Source: Kutzneria viridogrisea (GTDB lineage: Bacteria; Actinomycetota; Actinomycetes; Mycobacteriales; Pseudonocardiaceae). Taken from it: a stretch of 64,000 nucleotides of DNA. This document shows positions 17,082 through 26,865 of the stretch, one piece after another; position 1 is the stretch's first letter, and each line of letters opens with the position of its first letter. The notes under the pieces are model-generated. The model was not told where the DNA came from, did not search any database, and worked only from the letters and a program-made list of their open reading frames with translations. The stretch spans positions 248,001 to 312,000 of the forward strand of contig JACJID010000001.1 of NCBI GenBank assembly GCA_014138725.1, read 5' to 3'. The position numbers and the translations under genes are program-made.

Positions 17082-17748
17082 CGGACACCAGCCGGTAGCC
17101 CGCGCCGCGCACCGTGTCGATGGTGCGGCGCCCGAACGGCGCGTCCAGCTTCCGCCGCAGCGCGCTCACGTAGACCTCGACGATGTTCGGATCGCCCTGG
17201 TAGGCCAGGTCCCACACCTGCTCCAGGATCTCGTGCTTGGCCACCACCTGCCCCTCGTGCCGCAGCAGGCATTCGAGCACCGCGAACTCCTTCGTGGTCA
17301 GTGCCACCGGCTGCCCCGCGCGCAGGCACGTCCGCTTCGCGGGGTCGAGCACCAGGTCGCCGAACGCGAGCGTCGCCGAGGCGCCGGCCCGGCCCCGGCG
17401 GGTGAGGGCGCGCAGCCGTGCGGTGAGCACCACGTAGGAGAACGGCTTGCTCAGGAAGTCGTCGGCCCCGGTGTCCAGCGCCTCGGCCTCGTCGTACTCC
17501 CCGTTCTTGGCGGTGAGCATGAGGATCGGCGTGTTCACCCCGCGTTCCCGCAGCGCCGCGCAGACCCGGTAGCCGTTGAGCTTGGGCAGCATGATGTCCA
17601 GCACGATCACCTGGTAGGGGTGCAGCTGCGCGAGTTCGAGCCCTTCCTCGCCGTCGTGGGCGAGGTCCACGGCGTAGCCCTCGGCCTCCAGTCCCCACTG
17701 GAGCGTCTCGGCCAGCCGCCTCTCGTCCTCCACCACCAGCACCCGCAT
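17074..17748 (-). CDS. OmpR-family response regulator
   Basis: 224 aa. The receiver domain has the acidic pair E7/D8, phospho-acceptor D51 (VLDIMLP), T near LMLTAKN and K in LSKPF. A winged-helix DNA-binding domain follows at about 125-222, ending with RRKLDAPFGRRTIDTVRGAGYRL. It probably binds the TTCAGG direct repeats in the intergenic region upstream of itself and of the divergent ABC exporter. It is coupled to the kinase gene by overlap. Confidence 0.92.
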   Translation of the reverse strand: MRVLVVEDERRLAETLQWGLEAEGYAVDLAHDGEEGLELAQLHPYQVIVLDIMLPKLNGYRVCAALRERGVNTPILMLTAKNGEYDEAEALDTGADDFLSKPFSYVVLTARLRALTRRGRAGASATLAFGDLVLDPAKRTCLRAGQPVALTTKEFAVLECLLRHEGQVVAKHEILEQVWDLAYQGDPNIVEVYVSALRRKLDAPFGRRTIDTVRGAGYRLVSDE

Positions 17749-17779
17749 GGGGCGATCCTCCCAGATCCGCGCCTCGGTT

Positions 17780-17818
17780 CCTGAAGCGATCTTCAGGTCG
17801 TTTCAGGAACCGTTCAGG
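17780..17818. promoter_or_regulatory. OmpR-type operator: TTCAGG direct repeats between regulator and ABC exporter
   Basis: Three direct TTCAGG copies start at 17792, 17802 and 17813, spaced 10 and 11 bp (one helical turn). The first also forms an inverted repeat with CCTGAAG at 17780-17786. Head-to-tail hexamers one turn apart are the usual OmpR/PhoB binding arrangement. The block lies between the divergent starts at 17748 and 17841, so it can control both. Confidence 0.65.
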
Positions 17819-17840
17819 CCGCGCTCGTCATGATCGCCGC

Positions 17841-18587
17841 ATGCACGGGAACACAATGGACGGTCCCGCCGCGGTCGGCGTGGCGGAGGTCGTGAAGGTC
17901 TACGGTCGCGGTGACGCGCAGGTGCGGGCGCTGGACCACGTGTCACTGGACTTCCCCGCCCGCCGCTTCACGGCGATCATGGGCCCGTCCGGCTCGGGCA
18001 AGTCCACGCTCATGCACTGCCTCGCCGGTCTGGACACAGTGGACTCCGGTCGAGTCCGGATTGGACGGACCGAGCTCACCGGCCTGTCCGACGCCGAGCT
18101 GACCAGGCTGCGGCGGGACCGGGTCGGGTTCGTGTTCCAGTCGTTCAACCTGCTGCCGACCCTGACCGCGGAGGAGAACATCCTGCTCGGCCTGCGGCTG
18201 GCGGGCCGCCGACCGGACCGGGCGTGGTTCGGCGCGGTCGTCGACGCGCTGGGCCTGCGCCCGCGGCTGCGGCACAGGCCGGGGGAGCTCTCGGGTGGCC
18301 AGCAGCAGCGGGTGGCGTGCGCCCGCGCGCTCGTGGGGCGCCCGGACGTGGTGTTCGCCGACGAGCCCACGGGCAGCCTCGACTCGCGCTCCGGTGCCGA
18401 GGTGCTCGGCTTCCTGCGCACCTCCGTCCGCGAGCTCGGCCAGACGGTGGTGATGGTGACCCACGACCCCGTCGCCGCGTCCTATGCCGACCACGGGGTG
18501 CTGCTGGCCGACGGCCGGGTCGCCGCCCACCTCCCGCGGCCCACCGCCGACGCCGTGCTCGCGGCGCTCACCGGACTGGGGGCGTGA
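17841..18587 (+). CDS. ABC transporter ATP-binding protein (MacB/LolD type)
   Basis: 248 aa. Walker A GPSGSGKST is at 48-56, Q-loop in FVFQSFNLLPTLTAEENI, signature LSGGQQQRVACARAL, Walker B VVFADEPTGSLDS and a late switch H (VTHDP). This is the MacB/LolD class that powers FtsX-like permeases rather than substrate channels. ATG 17856 is an alternative start. The stop overlaps the permease start (TGATG). Likely controlled by the divergent two-component system. Confidence 0.92.
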   Translation: MHGNTMDGPAAVGVAEVVKVYGRGDAQVRALDHVSLDFPARRFTAIMGPSGSGKSTLMHCLAGLDTVDSGRVRIGRTELTGLSDAELTRLRRDRVGFVFQSFNLLPTLTAEENILLGLRLAGRRPDRAWFGAVVDALGLRPRLRHRPGELSGGQQQRVACARALVGRPDVVFADEPTGSLDSRSGAEVLGFLRTSVRELGQTVVMVTHDPVAASYADHGVLLADGRVAAHLPRPTADAVLAALTGLGA

Positions 18588-21100
18588 TGCTGCGGACCGT
18601 CATCGCCGGGCTGCGAGCCCGGCCACTGCGGCTGCTGCTCTCGGCCGTGGCCATCGCACTCGGCGTGTCCTTCGTCGCCGGGGCGCTGGTCCTCGCCGAC
18701 GCCGTTGGCGCCGGTCTCCGCGCGGCCGTCGCCTTCCAGACCCGCGGGGTCGACGCCTCGATCAGCACGACACGTGGCGGCCCCGCGCTCGACGAGGCGG
18801 TGCTGGCGAAGGTCCGCCGGGTGCCCGGGGTCGCCGCGGCGGAGGGGCGCGCCACGGCGAGCGCACCCCTGCGGGACGCCGCGGGCCACCCGCAGGAGGC
18901 GGCGGCCACCAGCCTGCCCGCGGACCCGCAGCTGCGCCCCTTCGACCTGGCTGAGGGCCGGTTTCCGCGTGACGCCAACGAGATTGCGATGGAGCGGCAC
19001 ACCGCGGCGGCCTACCCGCTGGGACAGTCCGTGACCGTCTTCGACCGGAACGGCCACCAGCACTCCTACACATTGGTCGGCACGTTCAGCCGACCCACCG
19101 AAGCCGGTATCGGCTCGGCCCAGCTGGTGCTGCTGCCCGAGGCACTGCGGCAGTTGGCCGCCGGGACCGGGTTCAGCGAGATCGTGGTGCGCGCGACGCC
19201 GGGGGTCGGCCAGTCGCAGCTCCTCGACGACCTGACCCGGGCCGTGGGCGGCCGGGGCACCACCGTGCAGACCGGGCGGGACGCCGCCGCGCAGCTGCTG
19301 CGCGAGGCCGCGCCGGACTCGGCCAGCCTGACCAAGTTCTTCACGGCGTTCGCGGTGCTCGCGATGGTCGTGGCCGCGATGGTGATCACCAACTCGTTCA
19401 CGATTCTCGTCACGCAGCGGGCCAGGGAGCTGGCCCTGCTGCGCTGTGTCGGGGCCGGGAAGCGGCAGGTGTTCGCGGGAGTGCTCGCCGAGGCCGTGGC
19501 GGTGGGCGCGGTCGCGTCCGTGGCCGGGCTGTTCGGCGGGCTCGGTGTCGCCGCCGCGCTCCAGGCGATCGCCGGTGCGCTCAGCGGGCACGAGGCGGCC
19601 GTGTACCTCCCCCTCACCGCACGCACGGCCCTCGCGGCCCTGGCGGTCGGGGTGCTGGTCACGGCGCTGGCCGCCGCGCTCCCGGCCTGGGCCGCGACCC
19701 GCGTCGCCCCCGTCGAGGCGCTGCGGACCCCGTTGGAGGGCAAGTCCGCACGCGCCGGGTGGCCCCGGGCGGTGGCCGCGATCGTGCTTGCGCTGGTGGG
19801 TGTCGGTGCGGCCGTGCTCGCGTTGCACGTCGAGGTGGAGCACGGTGCCGTGCTCGCGGTCGTGGCCATGGTCGCGCTGCTCGGCGCGGTGCTGGCCGTG
19901 GGACCGCTGGTGGCCGGACCGGTCGTGCGTGCGCTGGGTCTGGTCTGCGCCCCGGTGCTGGGCCTGCCCGCGAAGCTGGCAGCGCTCAACGCCGACCGCA
20001 ACCCGAAGCGCACCGCGGCCAGCGCCGCCGCGCTCACCATCGGGCTCGCGGTCGTCTCGCTCGTGACCACGGTGGTGTCAGGCGTGGAGGCGGGCCGCAG
20101 CAGCGGCCTCGACCAGCAGTTGGCGGCCGAGTTCACCGTCACCTCGGTGGTCGCCGACCAGCCGCTGCCCGCCACGCTCGCGGACACCCTCGCCGCGGTG
20201 CCCGGGGTCGCCGCCGCGGCGCCCCGGCGGTCGTTCTCCGGGGACCTGGGGGCGCGCGGCACCTACGGGATGGCCGCCGTGCGCGGCGACGCCGTGGGCA
20301 GCCTGCTGCGGCCGGTGGTGCTGTCCGGACGACTTGACCGGCTCGGCCCAGGAGAGCTGGCCGTGAGCAGGCAGCTCGCCAAGGAGGCGGGGCTGGCGGT
20401 CGGCGACACCGTGCAGGGCGGGCCCCGGAACAGGCCGGTCCCGCTGCGGGTGGTCGCGGTCTACGACGGGGTCCGCGTCCCGGGCGCCGACCTGGGGCTT
20501 GGTCTGGTCGATCTCGGGCAGATGCCCGCAATCGCCTTGCACGGCAACAGCTACGACGACAGCGTCCTGGTCAAGCTCGCGGCAGGCGCCGACCAGGACC
20601 AGGTCCGGTCGGCGCTGGACGGGGCGCTCTCCGCCGCGCCACTCGCCCAGCTGCACAGCCTCGCCGACCTCAAGGACCAGATGTCGGCGCCGCTGCGGAG
20701 CACGCTGGACCTGTTGTGGGCACTGACCGCGCTCGCCGTGCTGATCGCGTTCGCCGGTATCGCCAACACGCTCTCGCTGTCCGTACTGGAGCGGACCCGC
20801 GAGTCCGCCCTGCTGCGCGCGCTCGGGCTGACCAGGGGCGGGCTCGTCGCCGCCCTCACCGCGGAGTCGGTGTTCCTCGCACTGCTCGGCGCGGCCTGCG
20901 GCCTGCTCCTGGGCATCGGCTCGGCGTGGCTGATCACGCAGGTGGCCTCGACCGACGCCCAACCGGTGCTGTTCACGCTGCCGTGGGCCCGGCTCGGGGT
21001 GCTGCTGGGGGCCGCGGTGCTGGCGGCGCCGCTGGCCGCCGTGATCCCCGCCCGCCGCGCCGCGCGCGGTTCGCTGACGGCCGGGATGGCAGAGCAGTGA
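18587..21100 (+). CDS. FtsX-like ABC permease (MacB type, duplicated)
   Basis: About 837 aa. The N-terminal anchor helix ([22 protein letters not shown]) is followed by a large periplasm-facing domain and FtsX helices near 265-400. An internal repeat follows: a second anchor near 460-560, a second outer domain and terminal FtsX helices ([31 protein letters not shown]). The duplicated ten-helix plan is standard for actinobacterial exporters of this class. It starts within the ATPase stop codon. Substrate unknown; probably exports or senses a membrane-active compound. Confidence 0.9.
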   Translation: MLRTVIAGLRARPLRLLLSAVAIALGVSFVAGALVLADAVGAGLRAAVAFQTRGVDASISTTRGGPALDEAVLAKVRRVPGVAAAEGRATASAPLRDAAGHPQEAAATSLPADPQLRPFDLAEGRFPRDANEIAMERHTAAAYPLGQSVTVFDRNGHQHSYTLVGTFSRPTEAGIGSAQLVLLPEALRQLAAGTGFSEIVVRATPGVGQSQLLDDLTRAVGGRGTTVQTGRDAAAQLLREAAPDSASLTKFFTAFAVLAMVVAAMVITNSFTILVTQRARELALLRCVGAGKRQVFAGVLAEAVAVGAVASVAGLFGGLGVAAALQAIAGALSGHEAAVYLPLTARTALAALAVGVLVTALAAALPAWAATRVAPVEALRTPLEGKSARAGWPRAVAAIVLALVGVGAAVLALHVEVEHGAVLAVVAMVALLGAVLAVGPLVAGPVVRALGLVCAPVLGLPAKLAALNADRNPKRTAASAAALTIGLAVVSLVTTVVSGVEAGRSSGLDQQLAAEFTVTSVVADQPLPATLADTLAAVPGVAAAAPRRSFSGDLGARGTYGMAAVRGDAVGSLLRPVVLSGRLDRLGPGELAVSRQLAKEAGLAVGDTVQGGPRNRPVPLRVVAVYDGVRVPGADLGLGLVDLGQMPAIALHGNSYDDSVLVKLAAGADQDQVRSALDGALSAAPLAQLHSLADLKDQMSAPLRSTLDLLWALTALAVLIAFAGIANTLSLSVLERTRESALLRALGLTRGGLVAALTAESVFLALLGAACGLLLGIGSAWLITQVASTDAQPVLFTLPWARLGVLLGAAVLAAPLAAVIPARRAARGSLTAGMAEQ

Positions 21101-21108
21101 CCCCGGGG

Positions 21109-21771
21109 TCAGACGCTGCGCAGCACCGAGACGACGGTGCCCAGCACCACGGCCTTGTCGCCGTCGATGACCTCGTACGCCGGGTTGCGCGGTTCCAGGT
21201 AGACGTGGCCGTTGCGGCGGCGGTACACCTTGACGGTGGCCTCACCGTCGATCGCCGCGGCGACGATCTGACCCGAGTGGGCCTCGTGTTGCTGCCGGAC
21301 CACGACGATGTCGCCGTCGCAGATCGCGGCGTCGACCATCGAGTCACCGCGCACGCGCAGGCCGAAGACGGTGCCGCGCCCGGTGAGTCCGCGGGGCAGG
21401 GTCAGGACGTCGTCCACGTGCTCCTCGGCCGCGATGGGAGTTCCCGCGGCGATGTGGCCGACCACCGGCACGGGAACCGAGTCCTCGGCGGGTTCGCGGG
21501 TCGCGGACTCCCGCAGGAAGTCGCGCACGTCGATCGGCCGGGTCATCGTGCTGCCGCGCCGCAGGAAACCCTGCTCCTCCAGACTCGCCAGGTGCTTCGA
21601 CACCGAGGAGGAGGACCGCAGGCCGACCGCCTCGCCGATTTCCCGGGTGCTCGGCGAATACCCGTACCTCGTCACCCAATCCCGGATGGTGGCCAGGATG
21701 TGCTGCTGGCGCAGCGGCAGGGCCGAGGTGTCCAGGTGCTCGAACATACCGAGGTCGTCGTAGGCGGTCAC
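21109..21771 (-). CDS. lexA: LexA-type SOS repressor
   Basis: 220 aa. The winged HTH at about 17-75 has LPLRQQHILATIRDWVTRYGYSPSTREIGEAVGL. The self-cleavage site is A109-G110 (HIAAGTP), with catalytic S144 (RGDSMVDAAI) and K181 (GEATVKVYRR). It represses DNA-damage genes until RecA filaments trigger cleavage. M9 (ATG 21747) is a possible later start. A GTTCGA half-site overlaps the start region, but I cannot see a full TCGAAC-N4-GTTCGA box. None of the usual lexA neighbours is present, so it may be a second copy. Confidence 0.88.
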   Translation of the reverse strand: MTAYDDLGMFEHLDTSALPLRQQHILATIRDWVTRYGYSPSTREIGEAVGLRSSSSVSKHLASLEEQGFLRRGSTMTRPIDVRDFLRESATREPAEDSVPVPVVGHIAAGTPIAAEEHVDDVLTLPRGLTGRGTVFGLRVRGDSMVDAAICDGDIVVVRQQHEAHSGQIVAAAIDGEATVKVYRRRNGHVYLEPRNPAYEVIDGDKAVVLGTVVSVLRSV

Positions 21772-21820
21772 CCGCGGAATGATAGAGGTAGCAAGGAGGC
21801 CGCCCGAGCTCAGGCAGGCG

Positions 21821-22588
21821 CTAGTTGTTGGTGAAGCTGAACGAGTTCACCGCGAGCCCGGGTCCGCCCTGCCAGGGCTCGAAGCCGAACTGGACGCTGG
21901 TCAGGTACCAGGAGCGCTGCACGTAGCCGCGGTTGGCCGCGTCCAGGGTGAAGTCCCTGACGCTGACCTCCAGTGAGTTCGTGGCCTGTTGCCTGGCGTA
22001 GGAGATCACGTTCCAGCTGACCCCGTTGTTGTGCTGGACCCCGTACCAGACGTCCCAGGTGGCACCGGCCAGGTTCGCGGTGGCGACCTTGTCGCCGAAG
22101 GGCCTCGGGCCGCTGGTGTGCGCGCCCCAGATCATGATCTCGGCCCCGTTGTTCTGGCCGGTGGGGTTGGGGTTGGTGTCCAGCCAGATGTCGTAGGCCG
22201 CGTCCCACTGGCCGCCGGTGGTCGTGTAGTTCACCGAGGACCGGAGGTTGCCGAACTTGCTGACCTGCAAGGGGAGTCCGCTGCCGCTAGAGCAGTTGCC
22301 GTAGTGGCAGCCCGCGTAGATCGAGGGGTAGGCGGCCGGGGCGTTGGTGGTCGGCAGGTTGTGGTTCCCGCTGACCACGGTGAAGCCCGAGTCGGTGGGC
22401 TGGACGCACTGGGGGATCGTGTCGCCCCACTCGTCGTTCTGCACCACGAAGCGGTTGTTCGCCACGTGCACAGAGTCGTACTGGCCACACAGCTGCGCGT
22501 AGCTCGGCGTGGCCGCGGCCGTGCTCACGCCGAGGTCGGCGAGGCCGAGCAGCAGCGCCATTGCCGTTGCTGTCCTGCGAAACGTCAT
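21821..22588 (-). CDS. Secreted GH12 endoglucanase
   Basis: 255 aa with a signal peptide (about 1-26) and a single GH12 domain without a carbohydrate-binding module. The expected catalytic Glu pair is E150 (NNGAEIMIWG, nucleophile) and E237 (FGFEPWQGG, acid/base). Trp and Tyr residues typical of the cleft are seen (YDIWLDTNP, WDVWYGVQHN). GH12 enzymes cut beta-1,4-glucan or xyloglucan outside the cell. Four Cys residues near the N-terminal half could form disulfides. A CebR-like box 27 nt upstream suggests cellobiose induction. Confidence 0.9.
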   Translation of the reverse strand: MTFRRTATAMALLLGLADLGVSTAAATPSYAQLCGQYDSVHVANNRFVVQNDEWGDTIPQCVQPTDSGFTVVSGNHNLPTTNAPAAYPSIYAGCHYGNCSSGSGLPLQVSKFGNLRSSVNYTTTGGQWDAAYDIWLDTNPNPTGQNNGAEIMIWGAHTSGPRPFGDKVATANLAGATWDVWYGVQHNNGVSWNVISYARQQATNSLEVSVRDFTLDAANRGYVQRSWYLTSVQFGFEPWQGGPGLAVNSFSFTNN

Positions 22589-22614
22589 GGGTCACCCTCC
22601 GGGCACCGGCACTC

Positions 22615-22628
22615 TGGGAGCGCTTCCA
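22615..22628. promoter_or_regulatory. CebR/CelR-like operator upstream of GH12 gene
   Basis: TGGGAGCGCTTCCA differs at one position from the TGGGAGCGCTCCCA palindrome bound by the LacI-family cellulose regulators CebR/CelR of streptomycetes and Thermobifida. It lies 27 nt before the GH12 start, where a repressor would block expression. Confidence 0.8.
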
Positions 22629-22696
22629 GGCGGCACTGCGGACAGTAACGTGGGTCACATCCGGCTGTAAAGGCGCCTTGTGTGCCGTTCGCGGCA

Positions 22697-24538
22697 TCAC
22701 CACCAGTCCGAGAGCTGGCCAACGGCGGTGACGGCGGCAGCGGCGGCCCAGGCCTGCGGGCGGCAGGCGGCGGGGTAGGCGAGCACCTCGGGGTCGGCGG
22801 CGTACAGCTCGGGCAGGCGGTTGCCGAAGCGGTGGGCGGCCTCGAGCAGGCCGCGGGCGAGGTCGTCGGCCAGCTGGCGGTGCCCCTCGGCGGCGAGCCC
22901 GCGGATGGCGACGGCCGTGTCGTGCGGCCACACGGTGCCGCAGTGGTAGCTGTACGGGTTGTACGCGGCGCTGGCGGCGGACAGGGTGCGCAGACCGCGC
23001 CCGCAGTCCAGGTCGGGCTGGGACAGGCGGTGTGCCACCCGCGCTGCCTCGTCGGTGTCGAGCAGGCCCGTGCCCAGCAGGTGGGCCATGTTGGAGCTGG
23101 CCCCGGTGACGGGCGTCTTGTCGGCGTCCAACGCGATCGCGGGGTACGGGCCGATCTCGTCGCTGATCCAGAACCGGGCGCGGAACCGCTCGCGCAGCGC
23201 GGCGGCCCAGGACCACCACTGCTCGGCCCCTGGCTCGTCGAAGGCCCTGGCCAGCACGGCGGCCCCGAGGGCGGCGGCGTGCGCGTAGCCCTGCACCTCG
23301 CACAGCGCGAGCGGGCGCTTGGCGAAGGCCCCGTCGGCGAAGCGGATCGAGTCGCCGGAGTCCTTCCAGCCCTGGTTGGCCAGCCCGCCCTCGCCCGAGC
23401 CGCCGTACTCCAGCAGCCCGTCCCCGTCCGCGTCGGCCGGGCCGGTGATCCACTCCATGGCGGCGCGCAGGTTCGGCAGCAGCGCGCGGACCTCGTCCTC
23501 GGGCAGCCCGGCACGCCACGCGTCGTGCAGCAGCCGGACCCACAGCGCGGTGGCGTCGATCGTGCCGTAGTAGACCGGGGGCAGGTGCAGGCCGCTGGTG
23601 CGCAGTTCGCCGCGCCGCACCTCGTGCAGGATGCGGCCGGGCTGCTCCTCGGTGTGCGGGTCGGTGGTGCGCCCCTGCCTGCGGGCCAGCGCGCGCAACG
23701 TGCCCCCGGCCAACTCGGTGCCCAGCGGCAGCAGCAGCCACGCCGTCAGCAGCGAGTCCCGCCCGAACAGGGTGAGGAACCACGGGCTGCCCGCCGCGGC
23801 GAACCGGTCCGCGGGCCGCACCGGGTCGGCGAGCAGCAGCGCGTCCAGGTCGGCCAGGTTGCGGTCCAGCACCGCGGCGCACTGCTGGTCGGCGGGCGCC
23901 CCGGGCAGCCGCCAGCCCGGTGAGGGGGCCGCGGTCGGCGTGAACCCGGCGGGCTCCACGTGGCCGCGCGCGGTCACGGTCAGCTGCCAGGACTCGTTGG
24001 CCGCCAAGCGAACCGGCCAGGTCAGCACGGCGACCCCGAACTCGTCACGGGTCCGCGCGGGCGGGTCCACCGCGACCGTGACCTCCGGCCAGGTCAGCGT
24101 CGCGAGGTCGCCGGGCACGAGGTCGGCCACGCCCCCGTCCTTGACCAGTGCGACCGGGGCGTGGTCGGTGGCCAGCCGCAGTTCCACCTGGTACTCCACG
24201 GGGTTCAGCCCGGAGTTGCTCAGCTCGAAGCGGTCGGTGAGCTGTTCCCCGGTGAGCACCCGGTCCCGCCGCAGGCGCACGGTCGGGTCGGCCAGCCCGG
24301 GCTGGGCGCCGATCACCACGGCGTCGAACCGCGCGCCGGACACCCCGGCCAGCCGCCCGCCCACCGGGGTCAGTTCCGCGCCGAGCAGGTCGATCGCCAG
24401 CACGGACAGCAGCCGCCGGTCGTGCTGGAACCAGCCGTGCGCCCCGTGGCCGCGCAGTTGGCCGTCCGGGCCGGACAGCGCGACGGACGGGGCGCGCACC
24501 ACGGTCACCAGGTCGTGCAAGGCGGGCTGAGCGGGCAT
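22697..24538 (-). CDS. Glycogen-debranching-type amylo-alpha-1,6-glucosidase
   Basis: 613 aa from ATG 24538. The N-terminal debranching domain (about 1-200) contains the HGWFQHDRRLLS motif. An (alpha/alpha)6 barrel follows, with FGRDSLLTAW near 270, YYGTIDATALWV near 330, DSGDSIRF near 395 and the late NPYSYHCGTVWPHDTA. Such proteins act on branched alpha-glucans or similar oligosaccharides in the cytoplasm; exact specificity is not known. The GTG at 24550 has no spacing to GAGGAA, so the ATG was chosen. It is divergent from the LacI gene and shares its operator region. Confidence 0.82.
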   Translation of the reverse strand: MPAQPALHDLVTVVRAPSVALSGPDGQLRGHGAHGWFQHDRRLLSVLAIDLLGAELTPVGGRLAGVSGARFDAVVIGAQPGLADPTVRLRRDRVLTGEQLTDRFELSNSGLNPVEYQVELRLATDHAPVALVKDGGVADLVPGDLATLTWPEVTVAVDPPARTRDEFGVAVLTWPVRLAANESWQLTVTARGHVEPAGFTPTAAPSPGWRLPGAPADQQCAAVLDRNLADLDALLLADPVRPADRFAAAGSPWFLTLFGRDSLLTAWLLLPLGTELAGGTLRALARRQGRTTDPHTEEQPGRILHEVRRGELRTSGLHLPPVYYGTIDATALWVRLLHDAWRAGLPEDEVRALLPNLRAAMEWITGPADADGDGLLEYGGSGEGGLANQGWKDSGDSIRFADGAFAKRPLALCEVQGYAHAAALGAAVLARAFDEPGAEQWWSWAAALRERFRARFWISDEIGPYPAIALDADKTPVTGASSNMAHLLGTGLLDTDEAARVAHRLSQPDLDCGRGLRTLSAASAAYNPYSYHCGTVWPHDTAVAIRGLAAEGHRQLADDLARGLLEAAHRFGNRLPELYAADPEVLAYPAACRPQAWAAAAAVTAVGQLSDWW

Positions 24539-24593
24539 TGGACGGCTCACTTCCTCGGCGGGGCGTTGACAGGGTCACCCTCTTGCCCTGATA

Positions 24594-24603
24594 TTAACGT
24601 TAA
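24594..24603. promoter_or_regulatory. Palindromic LacI-family operator TTAACGTTAA
   Basis: A perfect 10-bp palindrome with the central CG expected for LacI-family sites, extended to ATTAACGTTAAA. It lies between the divergent debranching enzyme and lacI-like genes and is unusually A/T-rich for the region. Likely autoregulation plus control of both transcripts. Confidence 0.7.
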
Positions 24604-24627
24604 AATCGATACCAGGAAGGAGTCGGT

Positions 24628-25629
24628 GTGGGCAACGGGCGAGCGGTGACCCTGCGCGACGTGGCGGCTCGGGCAGGTGTGTCCGTGCAGACCGTGTCCA
24701 ACGCGCTCAACGCCCCGCAGCGGTTGCAGGCCGACACCCTGGCCACCGTCACGGCCGCGATCCGCGAGCTGGGCTACCAGCCCAACCGCAGCGCACGCAG
24801 CCTGCGGACCTCCTCGGCGCGCCTGATCGGGTACTGCGTGGCACGGCGTGCCGACGGGGTGGCCAACCCGATGATGGACCAGTTCCTGCACGCGCTGACG
24901 GCCGCCGCCGAGGACGAGGGCAGGCACGTGCTGCTGTTCACCGCCCCGGCCGGTGCCGAGGCGATGACCCCCTACGCCGACCTGATCGCCCAGCGCGCCG
25001 TGGACGCCTTCGTGCTGTCCGACACCGTCCCGCACGACCCGCGCCACCGCTGGCTCACCGAGCACGGCGCGCGCTTCGCCTCCTTCGGCCGGGTGTGGCA
25101 CGAGCAGGAGCAGCCCGGCCCGTGGGTCGACGTGGACGGGGCCGCGGGCTGCGCCGAGGCCGTGCGGCACCTGCATTCCTTGGGACACAAGCGGATCGCC
25201 TTCCTCGGGCTGCCCCCGGACGGCGGCGCCGTGCAGGATCGCCAGCACGGCTGGCAGGCCGCCTGCGGGCAACTCGGGCTGCCCACCGAGGGCCTGCTCG
25301 TGCACTGCGCGGACGACACCGTGCGGCACGGGCGGGACGCGGCCCTGCGGCTGCTCGACGGGGCCGAGCCGCCCACGGCCCTGGTCGCCGCCAGCGACGT
25401 GGTCGCCTTCGGGGCGCTGCACTGCGGGCGCCCGCTGGCGGTGGTCGGCTTCGACGACACCCCGCTGGCCGCACTGGTGCCGCCCGGCCTGTCCAGCGTG
25501 CGCCAGCCGGTGGCCGAGGTCGCCAGGACCCTGATCAACCTGCTCGACGACGACCACGAGCGCGGTGTGCTGCTGCGCCCGGAACTGGTGGTCCGCGCGA
25601 GCAGCCGTACGACCGTGAGGGAGAGCTGA
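24628..25629 (+). CDS. LacI-family transcriptional regulator
   Basis: 333 aa. The helix-turn-helix and hinge region are at the N-terminus (VTLRDVAARAGVSVQTVSNALNA, then GYQPNRSARSLRTSS). A periplasmic-binding-protein-like sugar domain follows, with HLHSLGHKRIAFLGLP, ALVAASDVVAFGAL and VVGFDDTPLAALVPPGLSSVRQP. GTG 24628 is preceded by AGGAAGGA. It heads the sugar-transport operon, only 3 nt before the binding-protein gene, and probably binds the 24594 palindrome until the transported sugar releases it. Confidence 0.9.
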   Translation: MGNGRAVTLRDVAARAGVSVQTVSNALNAPQRLQADTLATVTAAIRELGYQPNRSARSLRTSSARLIGYCVARRADGVANPMMDQFLHALTAAAEDEGRHVLLFTAPAGAEAMTPYADLIAQRAVDAFVLSDTVPHDPRHRWLTEHGARFASFGRVWHEQEQPGPWVDVDGAAGCAEAVRHLHSLGHKRIAFLGLPPDGGAVQDRQHGWQAACGQLGLPTEGLLVHCADDTVRHGRDAALRLLDGAEPPTALVAASDVVAFGALHCGRPLAVVGFDDTPLAALVPPGLSSVRQPVAEVARTLINLLDDDHERGVLLRPELVVRASSRTTVRES

Positions 25630-25632
25630 GCC

Positions 25633-26865
25633 GTGAGAACCCGTCGCAGCGCCGCGATGACCGCCGCCGCACTGGCCCTGACCGCGCTGGCCGGGTGCGG
25701 CCAGGGCTTCGACTCGAACCAGGCCGCCGCCAGCGGTCCCGTCTCGCTGTCGGTGCTGATCGGCTCCTCCGGGGACGCCGAGACCCAGGCCGTGCGCGCC
25801 GCGACCGGGGCCTGGGCCGACCGCACGCACAACTCCGTGAACCTCACGCTGGCCCAGGACGCCAAGCAGCAGCTCAGCCAGGCCTTCGCCGGTGGCACCC
25901 CGCCGGACCTGTTCTACCTGGACCCGGCCATGTTCGCGCGGCTGGCCAAGTCCGGTTCGCTGGACTCCTACGCCGCCGCGCTGCCCGACCCGGACGGGTT
26001 CTACGCCACGCTGCGGCAGACCTTCACCGCCAACGGCAAGGTGGTCTGCGCGCCCAAGGACTTCTCCACGCTGGCGCTGGTGATCGACACCGACGCCTGG
26101 GCCCAGGCCGGGCTGACCGAGGCCGACACCCCCACCACCTGGGACCAGCTCGCGGCCGTCGCCACCAGGCTGACCACCCCGCAGCGCAAGGGCCTGGCGC
26201 TCAGCGACACCCACGACCGGGTCGGTGCCTTCCTGGTGCAGGCGTGCGGCTGGTACCTGTCCCAGGACGGCAGGACCGCAACCGCCGACTCGCCCGAGAA
26301 CCTGACCGCCCTGCGCTACCTGCAGAAGCTGCTCACCTCGGGCAGCACCGCCTTCGCCAAGCAGGTGGACGCGGGCTGGGGCGGTGAGGCCTTCGGCAAG
26401 GGCCGCGCCGCGATGACCATCGAGGGCAACTGGATGATCGGCGCGCTGGCCAAGGACTACCCGGACCGGCACTGGAAGGCCGTGGAGCTGCCCGCGGGCC
26501 CGGCCGGGCGCGGCACGCTGTCGTTCACCAACTGCTGGGGCATCCCGGCGAACAGCCCGCACCGCGCGCAGGCCGAGCAGTTGGTCGCCGCGCTGACCGA
26601 CCCCGCGCAGCAGACCGCGCTGGCCAAGGCCACCGGCACGCTGCCGTCACGGACCTCGGCGGCCACCGCGTTCGTGGCCGAACACCCCGAGCAGAAGCCG
26701 TTCCTCGCGGGCGCCGAGCACGCGCGCGGTCCCGTCACGGCGACGGGGTTCGACTCCGTGCTGTCCGACTTCGACTCGGGCCTGCTGGGGCTGTCCACCG
26801 GTGGCGACCCCGAGCAGCTGCTGAAGACCTTGCAGCGCAACGCGAGCCAGGCGCTGGGCAAGTGA
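25633..26865 (+). CDS. Sugar ABC transporter substrate-binding lipoprotein
   Basis: 410 aa with a lipoprotein signal, lipobox LTALAGC and lipidated C22. The mature part is a family-1 carbohydrate-binding protein, with typical DLFYLDPAMFARLAKSG, TWDQLAAVATRLT and GRAAMTIEGNWMIG segments. It captures an oligosaccharide outside the membrane for the two permeases encoded next. The nearby glucan hydrolases suggest a glucose oligomer (inference). No ATPase gene is present; actinobacterial importers of this type often share the MsiK ATPase encoded elsewhere. Confidence 0.9.
   Translation: MRTRRSAAMTAAALALTALAGCGQGFDSNQAAASGPVSLSVLIGSSGDAETQAVRAATGAWADRTHNSVNLTLAQDAKQQLSQAFAGGTPPDLFYLDPAMFARLAKSGSLDSYAAALPDPDGFYATLRQTFTANGKVVCAPKDFSTLALVIDTDAWAQAGLTEADTPTTWDQLAAVATRLTTPQRKGLALSDTHDRVGAFLVQACGWYLSQDGRTATADSPENLTALRYLQKLLTSGSTAFAKQVDAGWGGEAFGKGRAAMTIEGNWMIGALAKDYPDRHWKAVELPAGPAGRGTLSFTNCWGIPANSPHRAQAEQLVAALTDPAQQTALAKATGTLPSRTSAATAFVAEHPEQKPFLAGAEHARGPVTATGFDSVLSDFDSGLLGLSTGGDPEQLLKTLQRNASQALGK

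Noticed and set aside
21720-21771. LexA box upstream of lexA
   Set aside because: Only one GTTCGA half-site is seen; no partner at the required spacing.
24547-26562. 671-codon minus-strand frame over the LacI and binding-protein genes
   Set aside because: Antisense shadow of real genes; low-complexity Gly/Arg/Gln composition without domain motifs.
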